In this document: in pieces, positions 33,221 through 43,672 of the stretch
Layout: each line of letters starts with the position of its first letter
Position numbering within the stretch: the stretch's first letter is position 1
NCBI GenBank assembly: GCA_963422655.1
Contig: OY730440.1
Coordinates: 1,922,001 to 1,986,000 of the forward strand
DNA: 64,000 nucleotides
Origin: CATQHS01 sp963422655
GTDB taxonomy: Bacteria > Actinomycetota > Acidimicrobiia > Acidimicrobiales > Aldehydirespiratoraceae
Direction of reading: 5' to 3'
Made by a program: the position numbers and the translations under genes
The notes under the pieces: generated by a model
Told to the model about the DNA's origin: nothing
The model's input: only the letters and a program-made list of their open reading frames with translations
The model's database searches: none

Positions 33221-34654
33221 TCACACCCCCCATTGGTAGGCAGTTCTGCCGGCTGGCTCGACTCGGTTTTCTTGCTGGATCTCTTGCCGAATCGTTGTGC
33301 GTTCGTCGCGGGGGTGGCCGCCGGGGTTTGGCGGATCGGACTGATGGTGGCTGTGGTGACGGCCGGTCGGATCGGGCGGTTCGAGTTGTGGTCTGCCGTT
33401 GCGGTGGGTGATCTGCCAGTTGTGGTCGTGAATGTTGTGGTGGCACCGCCAGCAGACCAACACCAGTTCGGTGATACGGGTCTGCCGTGACAACGAGAAG
33501 GGCACGGTGTGGTGTGCCTCACACCGTTGGGGCCCGGCCCCGCATCCGATGCAGCCGCCGTCTCTGGCAATCAACGCCCGCCACTGCGCTTTGGTGGCGG
33601 TGCGGAAGGTGGCTCCGTGATGTAGAGGTTTGCCTTTGTCGAAAAGAATCCCGCTGAGATTGGCGTCACATACGAGCCGTTCGAGCACCGTCGGGGGTAT
33701 GGGCCCGCTGCCTGCGATCTCGCACCGCCCCGCCGGGTTGTCGCCGGTCAGCACGTCGAGATCGGCCACCACGATGACCTCCGCTCGGGGTCTGCCGCCA
33801 TTCTGGTTCTGCGAATCCTTAGGAGCGATCGTTCCTGCGGTGAGCTCTTCGAGAGCGTCGGCCATCAATTGACCGAAACTCCGTCTCGTCTTGCCGAGGC
33901 TGGCACCGTCATCTGTAGAACCCGAACCGGGCTTACCGCTTCCAGCGGGGCCGTTGCCGCTGTTTTCAGGGGCGCCAGTGCTAACTGGGCCGTATGTGCT
34001 GCTGTGTTCGCAGGCCAGCCTCCGATCCTGTTTTTGCAACTCTTTGGCTGCTTGCTCGACGCGGCTGCGGATCCTGGCGCCGGTCTCGGGATCGAGCTCA
34101 CCGCGAAGATGGGTCATGCCGTGCCGGTCCCAGATCTTCAGATATCGCCGTTGTCGCTTGCGCAGGTAATCGCCGTGGCCGTGGTCATCGGAGTGGCGCT
34201 GGGTCCAATCCTCTACCTCGGACGCGAAACGATCAGGTGACAACTCTCGGGCCTTGGCCAGCAGAGCTGTCGCAGCATCAACCGACTCTGGTGTGGTGCG
34301 TTTGGCCGCATCCACCAGCCGTCCGGCGTTACCCAACGCCACCTCACCGGCATCGACCGCGGAACGCAGACCGGGCATCTCGTCCAATACCTCAGCCGCG
34401 CTCACGCTGCGACGAGCCTGCCACCTGGACTTACCGGCCCGCTCACCCAATACTTCTACCCCGCCATCGCCATGCCGCTCACGTAAGGCGATCAGCCGAG
34501 CCAGATCGGTCTGCACCGCCTCCAGCCTCACCTCGACCGCTTTGGTCCGAGACAGCGCGTCCTTCAGATCTGCGACCGGTTCACGTCCGGTGCGGATCGT
34601 CTCCAACGCATCGGCCAAACCGGCGGCAACGCGGTCGATGGCCTGGATCAACAT
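33221..34654 (-). CDS. DUF222 domain protein with C-terminal HNH endonuclease (13E12 repeat family)
   Basis: A 477-residue protein. The N-terminal DUF222 region runs to about residue 300; the C-terminal HNH domain reads CIGCGAGPQRCEAHH, then LVLVCWRCHHNIHDHNW, with paired CxxC motifs and the expected His residues. Such proteins are abundant and often multicopy in actinobacteria (13E12 family). Some are suspected mobile or selfish elements, but a function has not been settled to my knowledge. The tail after the HNH domain is basic and His/Pro-rich. Confidence 0.9.
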   Translation of the reverse strand: MLIQAIDRVAAGLADALETIRTGREPVADLKDALSRTKAVEVRLEAVQTDLARLIALRERHGDGGVEVLGERAGKSRWQARRSVSAAEVLDEMPGLRSAVDAGEVALGNAGRLVDAAKRTTPESVDAATALLAKARELSPDRFASEVEDWTQRHSDDHGHGDYLRKRQRRYLKIWDRHGMTHLRGELDPETGARIRSRVEQAAKELQKQDRRLACEHSSTYGPVSTGAPENSGNGPAGSGKPGSGSTDDGASLGKTRRSFGQLMADALEELTAGTIAPKDSQNQNGGRPRAEVIVVADLDVLTGDNPAGRCEIAGSGPIPPTVLERLVCDANLSGILFDKGKPLHHGATFRTATKAQWRALIARDGGCIGCGAGPQRCEAHHTVPFSLSRQTRITELVLVCWRCHHNIHDHNWQITHRNGRPQLEPPDPTGRHHSHHQSDPPNPGGHPRDERTTIRQEIQQENRVEPAGRTAYQWGV

Positions 34655-34921
34655 GCCAAGACATTAGTTGGGGGGTGTGACAACAGCAGCTGAAGAACAC
34701 TCCGCAGTTGCTCGGCCCAAGGACAATTGGATTCTCCAAGTGGTTATGGTGATCTGTGGGTTCGAGACGGCAGCGTTGCTGCGACTGCGCAGCGGTTCGG
34801 GGGGTGTTGTTTGCTCGTGTGTTGTGTCCGTGATCATATCGTCGGAGGTGGAGGCTCGGGTGATCGCGGCGCGCCTCGAGACTATGGCCGGTGAACTCGG
34901 GCGAGAAGGCCGATTGAGTAA
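34655..34921. other. Intergenic gap without recognised gene
   Basis: The 267 bases between the DUF222 gene and the first Fic gene have open frames on both strands, but none has recognisable family features. On the plus strand a 101-codon frame from 34668 would overlap the Fic gene and is not accepted. The promoter of the DUF222 gene must lie here. Confidence 0.5.
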
Positions 34922-36091
34922 TCATCGAATCGGCTGTGATATGACCGGTATGTCAGTCCTTTGGAGATCATGATGTGGTCCGAAGGGGTCGGTTATGGGC
35001 GGACGTTCCGATCGCACCGCCAGCCGTAGTTGCCGGAGGCGGTCGCTGGCCCGGTAGTAGCGGCCTCGCCGTTCTCCGACAGCAACCAGGAATCCGAGAT
35101 CGACTATTTTCTTGAGATCGGATGAGGCCACCCTCTCGCTGACGGCTGCGTAAGCGATGTGATCGGATCTCCGGACCCGGAACCCCATGGCCGCGTTGTA
35201 CAGCGACCCCATGTTTCGCTCGTCCATACCGGCCCCGATCCGTTCTTGATCGAGAAGGCTCCACAGTCGGTCGGTCTCGGTTATCTGGTGATCGAAGACG
35301 GTGGCCTGATGATGATGGGCCCGAAGTGCGAAACGTAGCCAGGGCCGAGCATCACGTTGCGGGTTCCATACGGGTCCTCCGACCTCGTTCAGCACCCGGT
35401 AATAGGCAGTGGTATTGCGCCCGAGGTAACCTTCGATACTGGAGAAATGTGGGTCGAGCGTGCCCTCACGCCCCAGCACCAGGGTTTGAAGTGCTCGTGA
35501 CATCCGACCGTTCCCGTCCTTGAACGGATGGATCATCACAAAGTTGAGGTGGGTCATAGCGGCTTGAACAATGGCCGGGACCACCTTGCCGGTATCGCTC
35601 AGGTGATGTATCAGCTCTTCGATCAGTTCGGGAACCTTCCGGGCATCGGGGCCTTCGTAGACCGGGTCTTGACCGTCGTGGACGTAGATGGCGCCGGGGC
35701 GGTAGTGACCGGGACGGCAGCGGGGGTCGTTTTTCGTCATCATGTAGTGGATGGCTCTTACCACCCCGTCGTTGTAGGTGAAGTGCTCATCGGCAGCGAG
35801 CTGAAGTATGTAGGTCATGGCATCCCAGTAGCCGTGAACTGCATTCCAGTCGGAGCCGGTTGCCTCGAACGGTTCCACACCGTCGACGGCGGCGTTGGCG
35901 TCGTCCCGGCTGACATGGAACCCCTCGATGGCATTGGAGGACGCTACGTTGGCGGCAGCCACCGATCGTCGCAGGGGTCCGAACCAGCGGCGGGGTTGGT
36001 GCAATCTCGACCTAAGGCGGCGCTGGGTGTCTTCGATGGAGGCGAGCACCGCGTTCTCGGTGTCGTCCAGTTCGGGAGTTTGGAATAACAT
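34922..36091 (-). CDS. Fic family AMPylator-like protein (class II), first of a tandem pair
   Basis: A 389-residue Fic protein. The catalytic loop is HPFKDGNGRMSR (His for nucleophile activation, Asp and Gly-Asn-Gly for phosphate and metal binding). The N-terminal SSNAIEG fits the class II self-inhibitory motif (S/T)xxxE(G/N), so activity is probably autoinhibited. The N-terminal Fic_N-like part includes RRWFGPLRRSVAAANV, and a winged-helix-like C-terminus follows. Fic enzymes transfer AMP or related groups to proteins. It lies 47 bases downstream of a paralogue on the same strand. Confidence 0.93.
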   Translation of the reverse strand: MLFQTPELDDTENAVLASIEDTQRRLRSRLHQPRRWFGPLRRSVAAANVASSNAIEGFHVSRDDANAAVDGVEPFEATGSDWNAVHGYWDAMTYILQLAADEHFTYNDGVVRAIHYMMTKNDPRCRPGHYRPGAIYVHDGQDPVYEGPDARKVPELIEELIHHLSDTGKVVPAIVQAAMTHLNFVMIHPFKDGNGRMSRALQTLVLGREGTLDPHFSSIEGYLGRNTTAYYRVLNEVGGPVWNPQRDARPWLRFALRAHHHQATVFDHQITETDRLWSLLDQERIGAGMDERNMGSLYNAAMGFRVRRSDHIAYAAVSERVASSDLKKIVDLGFLVAVGERRGRYYRASDRLRQLRLAVRSERPPITDPFGPHHDLQRTDIPVISQPIR

Positions 36092-36138
36092 ATCCGTAAT
36101 TCCCTTACCAAGAGTGCTTCATCGTTTATTAAAGGCAC

Positions 36139-37317
36139 TCAGTCCCACAATTGCACCTTCTGACTGCCGTAAGGGTCGTCGGCTGGCCGAGCCGGCCGCA
36201 TGGTGCGGATCTCGTGCCAGAAGTTGTGTACCTCGGGGGTGGGCTCGTAGTACCGGGTCCGTCTTTCGCCCACTGGCTGCAGCAGGCCGGCGCCAGCCAT
36301 GGCTGCGAGATCTCTGGTGGCCATCGTGTTACTGATTTCCTCACCGGTCGTCGAACGTATGATCTTCACGTACAGCGAGCGGCGTAGTTGCCAACCCCTG
36401 GCGGCGTCACAGAGTGCACCAACTACTCGATCGGGCAAGTTGTGACGGGCCGCGGCTTGTTCGCAGCGATCCCAGAGGGCTTCTGTCTCGGTGATCCTGG
36501 TGAGCAGGGTCCGAGCCTGTCGGTAGTGCGCGGTCAGGCAGAACCTGATCCATGAGCGGGCGCTTCTCTGGGGTGACCATGTTCCTGCCGACACTTCGCG
36601 AAGAGCGTCATAGTAAGCCAACGAGTTGTGGCCGAGGTACGCCTCGATGCTGCAGAACGCCGGGGCCAGTACGCCATCACAGCTCAAAATGAGGGTCTGC
36701 AGGCAGCGAGCCATCCGACCGTTGCCGTCACTGAAGGGATGTATCAGGGTGAGGTTGAGATGAGCCATGGCCGCAGTCACCATGGTGGGAGCCTTGGCGC
36801 TGGAGATCTGGTCGAGGAGCTCGTCGATCAGCGGCTCGACCGAGTCCCGCTCGGGAGCTTCGTAGACGACGTCGCCGTTGGCGTCTTGCGCCCACACCGC
36901 CCCCGGTCGCCACTGGCCGGGATGCTTGGAGAGGTCGTATCCGACCATCATGAAGTGCAGCGACCGCAGCAGCGAATTGTCGATGGTGGGTGATGTCGGC
37001 GCGAGCTGGATCACGAAGGTCATCGCATCGCGGTAGCCGGCGATTGCCAGCCGGGTCTCGTCGGTGACCGTAGGCGGTTCCTCGCCGTCGATAACCGCGG
37101 CTACGTCCTCGACGCTGGCGTGGTATCCCTCGATGGAGTTCGATCCCTGCACCGCCCGAGCCAGAGCGGCCCGGCGAAGCGTTCCGTACCAGCGGCGCGG
37201 AGGATGCACGTAGAAGCGCAGATCGTTCTGCAGCTCGCCGATCCGTTTCAGTGCGAGCTCATCGGCGTCCGACAGAGACGGAATCGAGTAGATCACCCGG
37301 TCGATTCTAACGCGCAT
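36139..37317 (-). CDS. Fic family AMPylator-like protein (class II), second of a tandem pair
   Basis: A 392-residue paralogue of the neighbouring Fic protein with the same layout. The Fic loop is HPFSDGNGRMAR and the inhibitory motif lies in QGSNSIEGYHAS. The opening HPPRRWYGTLRRAALARAVQ is similar to HQPRRWFGPLRRSVAAANV in the other gene. The C-terminal part carries a helix-turn-helix-like STTGEEISNTMATRDLAAM. It is upstream in the probable two-gene operon, whose promoter region holds a dyad and AT-rich sequence. Confidence 0.93.
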   Translation of the reverse strand: MRVRIDRVIYSIPSLSDADELALKRIGELQNDLRFYVHPPRRWYGTLRRAALARAVQGSNSIEGYHASVEDVAAVIDGEEPPTVTDETRLAIAGYRDAMTFVIQLAPTSPTIDNSLLRSLHFMMVGYDLSKHPGQWRPGAVWAQDANGDVVYEAPERDSVEPLIDELLDQISSAKAPTMVTAAMAHLNLTLIHPFSDGNGRMARCLQTLILSCDGVLAPAFCSIEAYLGHNSLAYYDALREVSAGTWSPQRSARSWIRFCLTAHYRQARTLLTRITETEALWDRCEQAAARHNLPDRVVGALCDAARGWQLRRSLYVKIIRSTTGEEISNTMATRDLAAMAGAGLLQPVGERRTRYYEPTPEVHNFWHEIRTMRPARPADDPYGSQKVQLWD

Positions 37318-37348
37318 AGCTACTCAGTGCATCCATAATTTATATATG

Positions 37349-37366
37349 TAACATACTGATATGTTA
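37349..37366 (-). promoter_or_regulatory. Dyad in the AT-rich promoter region of the Fic pair
   Basis: TAACATA (37349-37355) and TATGTTA (37360-37366) are perfect reverse complements around CTGA. They lie in an AT-rich stretch 32-49 bases upstream of the Fic ATG (37317), a typical operator position. Self-regulation by the winged-helix part of the Fic protein is possible but inferred. Confidence 0.45.
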
Positions 37367-37416
37367 AAATCAAACGACCGCGAAAATTAAACGACCGCGA
37401 AAATCAAACGGCCGCG
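37366..37416. repeat. Three head-to-tail copies of a 17-base unit
   Basis: AAAATCAAACGACCGCG at 37366-37382, then copies with one change each at 37383-37399 (T for C) and 37400-37416 (G for A). The array abuts the dyad and ends near the 3' end of the enoyl-CoA hydratase gene. Confidence 0.92.
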
Positions 37417-37447
37417 GTGAAAAGCCGGACCCGATACTGGCTCAGGG

Positions 37448-38323
37448 TCAGCGGCCTTTCCATCGAGGGGGCCGGCGGTCCCGGAAACTGGCCACGCCCT
37501 CGGCGGAGTCCTGCGTGCGGCTGTTGAGCTCCACTGCCATGGCCTCGTCGTGGGCCATGGCGGCCCGATCGGCGTCGAGGCTCCGGTTCACAAGCCATTT
37601 GGTCAGCCCGAATGCTCGGGTGGGTCCGGAGGCCAGCCGCTCGGCCCATTCGGTGGTGGTGTCGCCCAGGTCGGGGTGGGCGACGACCCGGTTGACCAGC
37701 CCCAGCTCCAAGGCCCGCTGGGCCGGAAGGTCCTCGGCCAGCAGGAACAGCTCCATGGTGCGGCGGGTGCCGATGATGCGGGGCAGCAACCAGGGCCCGA
37801 GAGCGTCGGGCACCAGCCCCCGCCGAGCGAAGACCTCGATGAAGCGAGCCCGGTCGCTGCTGATCACCAAGTCGCAGGCGAAGGCGAGATGGGCGCCCAT
37901 CCCGGCCGCGGTGCCGTTGACCGAGGCGATCACCGGCACGTCACAGTCGAGGACGGCTCCGAACAGCCGGTACTGGCCGTCGAGCATCATGCGCCTGATG
38001 TCGCCGACCGCCGGTTGCGAGCCGACCCCGGCCTGATCGGCTGAGACGTTTGGATCCGGTTCGGGGTCGCGATCGGGTCTGAGGTCGGCGCCGGTGCAGA
38101 AGAACTGGTCGCCAGTTGCGCCGATCACTGCGCACCGGGCCGACCGGTCGGTGTTCAAACCGTCGAGGATGTCGCGGATACGGTCCCGGCCCTGCGGGTG
38201 CAAGGCGTTGCCGACAGCGGGTCGGTCGATGGTGATCCAGGCCACACCGTTGCGATGCTCCAAGCGGATCTGCTCGGCGATCGGTCGCTTGGCCGGCCGG
38301 CCGATTGGCCCGTCGGTGGTCAT
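37448..38323 (-). CDS. Enoyl-CoA hydratase/isomerase family protein (crotonase fold)
   Basis: About 291 residues from ATG 38323. Crotonase markers: EHRNGVAWITIDRPAVGNAL, FFCTGADLRPDRD (oxyanion hole), IASVNGTAAGMGAHLAFACD, then GLVPDALGPWLLPRIIGTRR and ALELGLVNRVVAHPDLG. The family hydrates or isomerises acyl-CoA thioesters. The conserved Glu pair of true hydratases is not clearly present: positions near GTAAGMG and RRGLVPDAL carry other residues in part, so isomerase or another activity is possible. It is divergent from the VOC gene. Confidence 0.88.
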   Translation of the reverse strand: MTTDGPIGRPAKRPIAEQIRLEHRNGVAWITIDRPAVGNALHPQGRDRIRDILDGLNTDRSARCAVIGATGDQFFCTGADLRPDRDPEPDPNVSADQAGVGSQPAVGDIRRMMLDGQYRLFGAVLDCDVPVIASVNGTAAGMGAHLAFACDLVISSDRARFIEVFARRGLVPDALGPWLLPRIIGTRRTMELFLLAEDLPAQRALELGLVNRVVAHPDLGDTTTEWAERLASGPTRAFGLTKWLVNRSLDADRAAMAHDEAMAVELNSRTQDSAEGVASFRDRRPPRWKGR

Positions 38324-38341
38324 AGCTGGCAAGCTACCCCC

Positions 38342-39127
38342 ATGCCGATACTTACCAGTCATCCCGAAGGCGCCCCATCCTGGGTCGACCTGGCCACCAC
38401 CGACCCGTCCGGAGCCCGGGCCTTCTACGGGGCCCTGTTCGGTTGGTCGTTCGATATCAATCCCATCGAGGGTGGCGGTGAATACGTCATGGCCACCAAG
38501 GGAGGCCACAGCGCAGCCGGGATCTTTCAACAACCTCAGGACCAGATCGATGCGGGCATGCCCCCGCTGTGGAGCGTCTACGTCACGGTCTCAGACGTGG
38601 ACGAGGTCATGGGCCGGGTCGCCCCGGCCGGGGGGCGGGTGTACATGCAGCCCTTCGAGGTCATGACCGCGGGCCGTATGGGCGTCGTCGGTGATCCCAC
38701 TGGGGCTGGTATCTGCCTGTGGCAGCCCCGTGACAGCATCGGCGCCGAGCTGGTCGGCGAGCCGGGCGCCTTCTTCTGGGCCGAGCTGCACACTTCCGGC
38801 GCCGCCGACGCCGCGGCGGCCGCAGCCGACTTCTACGCCGCCGTTCTGGGCTGGGAGTCGACGTCGGCGTCCGAGGGGCCGTTGGGGCCGACATCGATGT
38901 TCGTGGCGGCGGGCAGCCCTGTCGCCAGCGCCGTGACTGTCCCTGCCGATCACGGACCGCCCCACTGGCAGGTGTACTTCGGGGTCGAGGACTGCCACGC
39001 CGCCTGCGAGACGGTGATCGCCGCTGGTGGCGCCGTGGTGCTCGACCCCATCGACACGCCGCCGGGCCCGATAGCGGTCATGACCGATCCGTCCGGAGCG
39101 GCCTTCAGCGTGGTCGGCTTGGGCTGA
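38342..39127 (+). CDS. Two-domain VOC (glyoxalase/bleomycin-resistance) protein
   Basis: A 261-residue protein made of two vicinal-oxygen-chelate halves. The first starts PSWVDLATTDPSGARAFYGA with LFGWSF; the second reads GAFFWAELHTSGAADAAAAA then FYAAVLGWE. Each half ends DPTGA or DPSGA, as in the family. Such tandem VOC proteins occur in actinobacteria as small-molecule binding or detoxifying proteins. The specific substrate is unknown. ATG 38342 lies 18 bases from the divergent hydratase start. Confidence 0.88.
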   Translation: MPILTSHPEGAPSWVDLATTDPSGARAFYGALFGWSFDINPIEGGGEYVMATKGGHSAAGIFQQPQDQIDAGMPPLWSVYVTVSDVDEVMGRVAPAGGRVYMQPFEVMTAGRMGVVGDPTGAGICLWQPRDSIGAELVGEPGAFFWAELHTSGAADAAAAAADFYAAVLGWESTSASEGPLGPTSMFVAAGSPVASAVTVPADHGPPHWQVYFGVEDCHAACETVIAAGGAVVLDPIDTPPGPIAVMTDPSGAAFSVVGLG

Positions 39128-39159
39128 TCGGCTGGATCGACGGCACCCCGGACTCCGCC

Positions 39160-40722
39160 ATGGCCTCCACCGAAGCACTCGGGCTCTGGAGGATCGCCGA
39201 GTCCGATCCCGACCGTCGAGCCGTCGTCGATCCCGATCACCGGTCGGTGACTTTCTCCGAACTGGCTGCGGCCACCAACCGCATCGCCTCGGGGTTGCGG
39301 GCGGCTGGGCTGGATCGGGGCGATCAGGTCACCACGTTGCTGCCCAACTGCATCGAACAGTTGGCGGTGTGTTTGGCTGCCTACCAGTCCGGTCTCTACG
39401 TCACCACCGTCAACTGGCACTTGGTCGGCCCCGAGATCAGTTACATAGTCAACGACGCCGAGACCAAGGCCCTTGTCGTTCATACCCGCTTCGGTGCCGA
39501 GGCGGTGCGGGTGCTCGAAGACTGCGTCACCCCGAAAGCCAACCGCTTCGCCGTGGGCGGACCGGTGGACGGGTTCCGGCCCTTTTCCGAACTGGTCGAC
39601 CCTCATTCGCCCGACCGGCCCTCCGACCTCGCCACCGGGTCGTTCATGTTCTACACCTCGGGCACCACCGGCCGCCCCAAGGGAGTGAGAAGAGCACTCG
39701 ATCCCCGCCACCCCGACGAGGCCGCCGCTGCTTCGGGAGGCCTGCTGATGCTGTTCGGCATGACCCCCCACGACGACAACGTGCACCTCACCCAGGCCCC
39801 GCTGTACCACACCGCCGTCAACTCCTGGACCACGATGGCGATGCACATGGGTCACACCGCTGTGCTCATGGATCGCTGGACGGCCCCGGGCGCTCTGGAG
39901 CTGATCGAGCGCTACCGGGTCACCAACTCCCACATGGTCCCGACCATGTTCAACCGCCTGCTCCAGCTCCCGGTCGAGGTGCGGGACAGCTCCGACGTGT
40001 CGTCGCTGCGCCACATGATCCACGCCGCTGCCCCCTGCCCGGTGGAGACCAAGCGCAGGATGATCCAGTGGTGGGGGGACGTGGTCTGGGAGTACTACGC
40101 CGCTACCGAAGGAGGTGGCACCTACGTGTCGGCCCAGCAGTGGCTGGCCAAGCCGGGCACCGTCGGCAAACCCTGGCCCGGTTGCGAAGTGATCGTGGTG
40201 GACGAGAACGGAGCCGAGCTCGAGCCCTTCGAGTCGGGCACCGTCTACATGAAGATGCCCGGGGCCTCATTCGAGTACAAGGGTGATCCGGCCAAGACCG
40301 ACAAGAGCCGCCTGAGAGGCTTCTTCACGGTCGGAGACGTCGGCTATCTCGACAGCGACGGCTACCTGTTTCTCAACGACCGGGCCGGCGACATGATCAT
40401 CGTTGCCGGGGTCAACATCTACCCGGCTGAGATCGAAGGAACCCTGGTTCAGCACCCGGCCGTAGGCGACGCAGCCGTGTTCGGTGTGCCCAACGCCGAC
40501 ACCGGTGAGGAGATCAAGGCGGTGATCGAGCTGAGGGCGGGCTGGGAACCGACCGAGGCTACGACGGCGGCCATCATGGAGTGGCTGCGGGTGAGGGTGG
40601 CCAAGCAGAAGCTGCCCCGCTCCGTGGACTACACCGCCGAGCTGCCCCGGGACCCCAACGGCAAGTTGTACAAGCGCCGGCTTCGCGACCCGTACTGGCA
40701 GGGGCATTCCACGGCCATCTGA
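39160..40722 (+). CDS. Acyl-CoA synthetase (FadD-like)
   Basis: A 520-residue ANL-superfamily ligase. The P-loop is FYTSGTTGRPKGV, the adenine region EYYAATEGGG, the hinge NDRAGDMIIVAGVNIYPAEI and the C-terminal catalytic Lys is in PRDPNGKLYKRRLRDPYW. It would activate a fatty or aromatic acid to its CoA ester. Neighbouring enoyl-CoA hydratase and VOC genes would fit an acyl-CoA degradation role. Confidence 0.93.
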   Translation: MASTEALGLWRIAESDPDRRAVVDPDHRSVTFSELAAATNRIASGLRAAGLDRGDQVTTLLPNCIEQLAVCLAAYQSGLYVTTVNWHLVGPEISYIVNDAETKALVVHTRFGAEAVRVLEDCVTPKANRFAVGGPVDGFRPFSELVDPHSPDRPSDLATGSFMFYTSGTTGRPKGVRRALDPRHPDEAAAASGGLLMLFGMTPHDDNVHLTQAPLYHTAVNSWTTMAMHMGHTAVLMDRWTAPGALELIERYRVTNSHMVPTMFNRLLQLPVEVRDSSDVSSLRHMIHAAAPCPVETKRRMIQWWGDVVWEYYAATEGGGTYVSAQQWLAKPGTVGKPWPGCEVIVVDENGAELEPFESGTVYMKMPGASFEYKGDPAKTDKSRLRGFFTVGDVGYLDSDGYLFLNDRAGDMIIVAGVNIYPAEIEGTLVQHPAVGDAAVFGVPNADTGEEIKAVIELRAGWEPTEATTAAIMEWLRVRVAKQKLPRSVDYTAELPRDPNGKLYKRRLRDPYWQGHSTAI

Positions 40723-40759
40723 GATCGCCGACGACGCCTATCCGGGCCATACTGGGACG

Positions 40760-42346
<1,587 letters not shown>

Positions 42347-42376
42347 GGTGGCAGCACTGGCGCGACGGGGGCCAGC

Positions 42377-43672
42377 GTGACCTCGACATTCGAGCATTAC
42401 GCTCGCCGTCTCGAGGCCCACCGGCTGGTCGAGGATGCGGTGATCACCCGAGCCGAGCTGATCGAGGCCGTGCGGGCCATCGACAGTGCCGTGGCTGCAA
42501 CCGCCGGTCGCGGGTTCGAAGCCACCCCGTTCACCCCCAGCCCGGAGCTGGCCGCCGCTGTCGGCCTCGGCCCGGATACGGAGCTTTGGGTCAAGGACGA
42601 GACCGGCAACGTGTCGGGCTCCCACAAGGGCCGCCACCTCTTCGGTGTCGCCCTTGCCCACCGGCTGGCCGGCAGGGTCGGTGACGCTCCCTACGCCATC
42701 GCGAGCTGCGGCAACGCGGCGTTGGCCGCAGCCGTGCTGGCCCGAGCCACCGATCACCCCTTGGACGTGTACGTGCCCACTTGGGCCAACCCCGCCGTTG
42801 TGGATCGCATCACCGAGCTGGGGGCCAGAGTCGTCTACTGTCCCCGTTCGGAGGGTGTGCTCGGCGATCCCGCCCATCAAGCCATGAAGGCCGCGGTCGA
42901 GGCCGGAGCCGTGCCCTTCTCGTGCCAGGGCACCGAGACCCCGACCACCATCGACGGGGCCCGAACCCTGGCCTACGAGATGGCAGACACTCTGATCGCT
43001 ACCGACGCCAGAGACCCGGCCCGCCTCGACCGGGTCTTCGTCCAAGTCGGCGGTGGTGCCCTGGCCACCGGGTTGGTGACCGGGCTGGGAGGGCTCGACC
43101 TGCGACCGGTGATCCACGCTGTGCAGCCGGCCGGCAACCATCCCCTGATCCGAGCCTGGGACCGAGTCACCGCCGAGAGCACCGGCCTGGGGTCCCCTGC
43201 CACCAACTCGGCTCGGGCCGAGATGGCCGGCCACATCGGGCCGATGGACAACGAGTCGGCCCGTTCGGTAACACAGCGCTTGGCCGCCAACCCCGAGCGG
43301 TACATGACTCCGTGGGAACACGAACCGGCTTCCTACGCCACCGGCATCCTCGACGACGTCACCTACGACTGGCTGGCCATCATCGAAGCGATGCTGGCGT
43401 CGGGTGGCCATCCCGTGGTGGCCGACGAAGACGACCTCCGCCGAGCTCACCGGCTGGCTCATCTCCACACCGACATGGCCGTGTGCCCCACCGGCGCGGC
43501 CGGGCTCGGCGGCCTGCTCGCTCTGGTCGGGACAGAGGGCGGCACCGGCGGCACCGTTTGTGCCGGCGAGCGGGTGGCGGTGCTGTTCACCGGCCGTATG
43601 CGCCCCGGCGATCCCGATCCTCGGGCCGACCGCCCCGAGACGCCGAGCCCTTCGGGTCAGTTGGAGGGCTGA
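42377..43672 (+). CDS. PLP-dependent enzyme, fold type II (threonine synthase/dehydratase-like)
   Basis: A 431-residue protein starting at GTG. The PLP Lys lies in KDETGNVSGSHKGRHLFG, the Asn loop in AIASCGNAALAAAVLA, and the phosphate loop in VFVQVGGGALATGLVTGLG. This is the usual layout of threonine synthase, threonine dehydratase and diaminopropionate lyase relatives. The C-terminal region ends in AVCPTGAAGLGGLLALV. It converges on the helicase gene, overlapping its end by 16 bases. Confidence 0.85.
   Translation: MTSTFEHYARRLEAHRLVEDAVITRAELIEAVRAIDSAVAATAGRGFEATPFTPSPELAAAVGLGPDTELWVKDETGNVSGSHKGRHLFGVALAHRLAGRVGDAPYAIASCGNAALAAAVLARATDHPLDVYVPTWANPAVVDRITELGARVVYCPRSEGVLGDPAHQAMKAAVEAGAVPFSCQGTETPTTIDGARTLAYEMADTLIATDARDPARLDRVFVQVGGGALATGLVTGLGGLDLRPVIHAVQPAGNHPLIRAWDRVTAESTGLGSPATNSARAEMAGHIGPMDNESARSVTQRLAANPERYMTPWEHEPASYATGILDDVTYDWLAIIEAMLASGGHPVVADEDDLRRAHRLAHLHTDMAVCPTGAAGLGGLLALVGTEGGTGGTVCAGERVAVLFTGRMRPGDPDPRADRPETPSPSGQLEG

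Noticed and set aside
34668..34973. Plus-strand frame of 101 codons in the gap beside the Fic gene
   Set aside because: No family resemblance, and it would overlap the 3' end of the Fic gene.
37366..37416. Possible CRISPR array
   Set aside because: The three units are directly adjacent without spacers and there are no cas genes in the window.
42377..43672. Threonine synthase (thrC)
   Set aside because: The fold matches, but no thrB or hom genes are adjacent and the signature is not specific enough.
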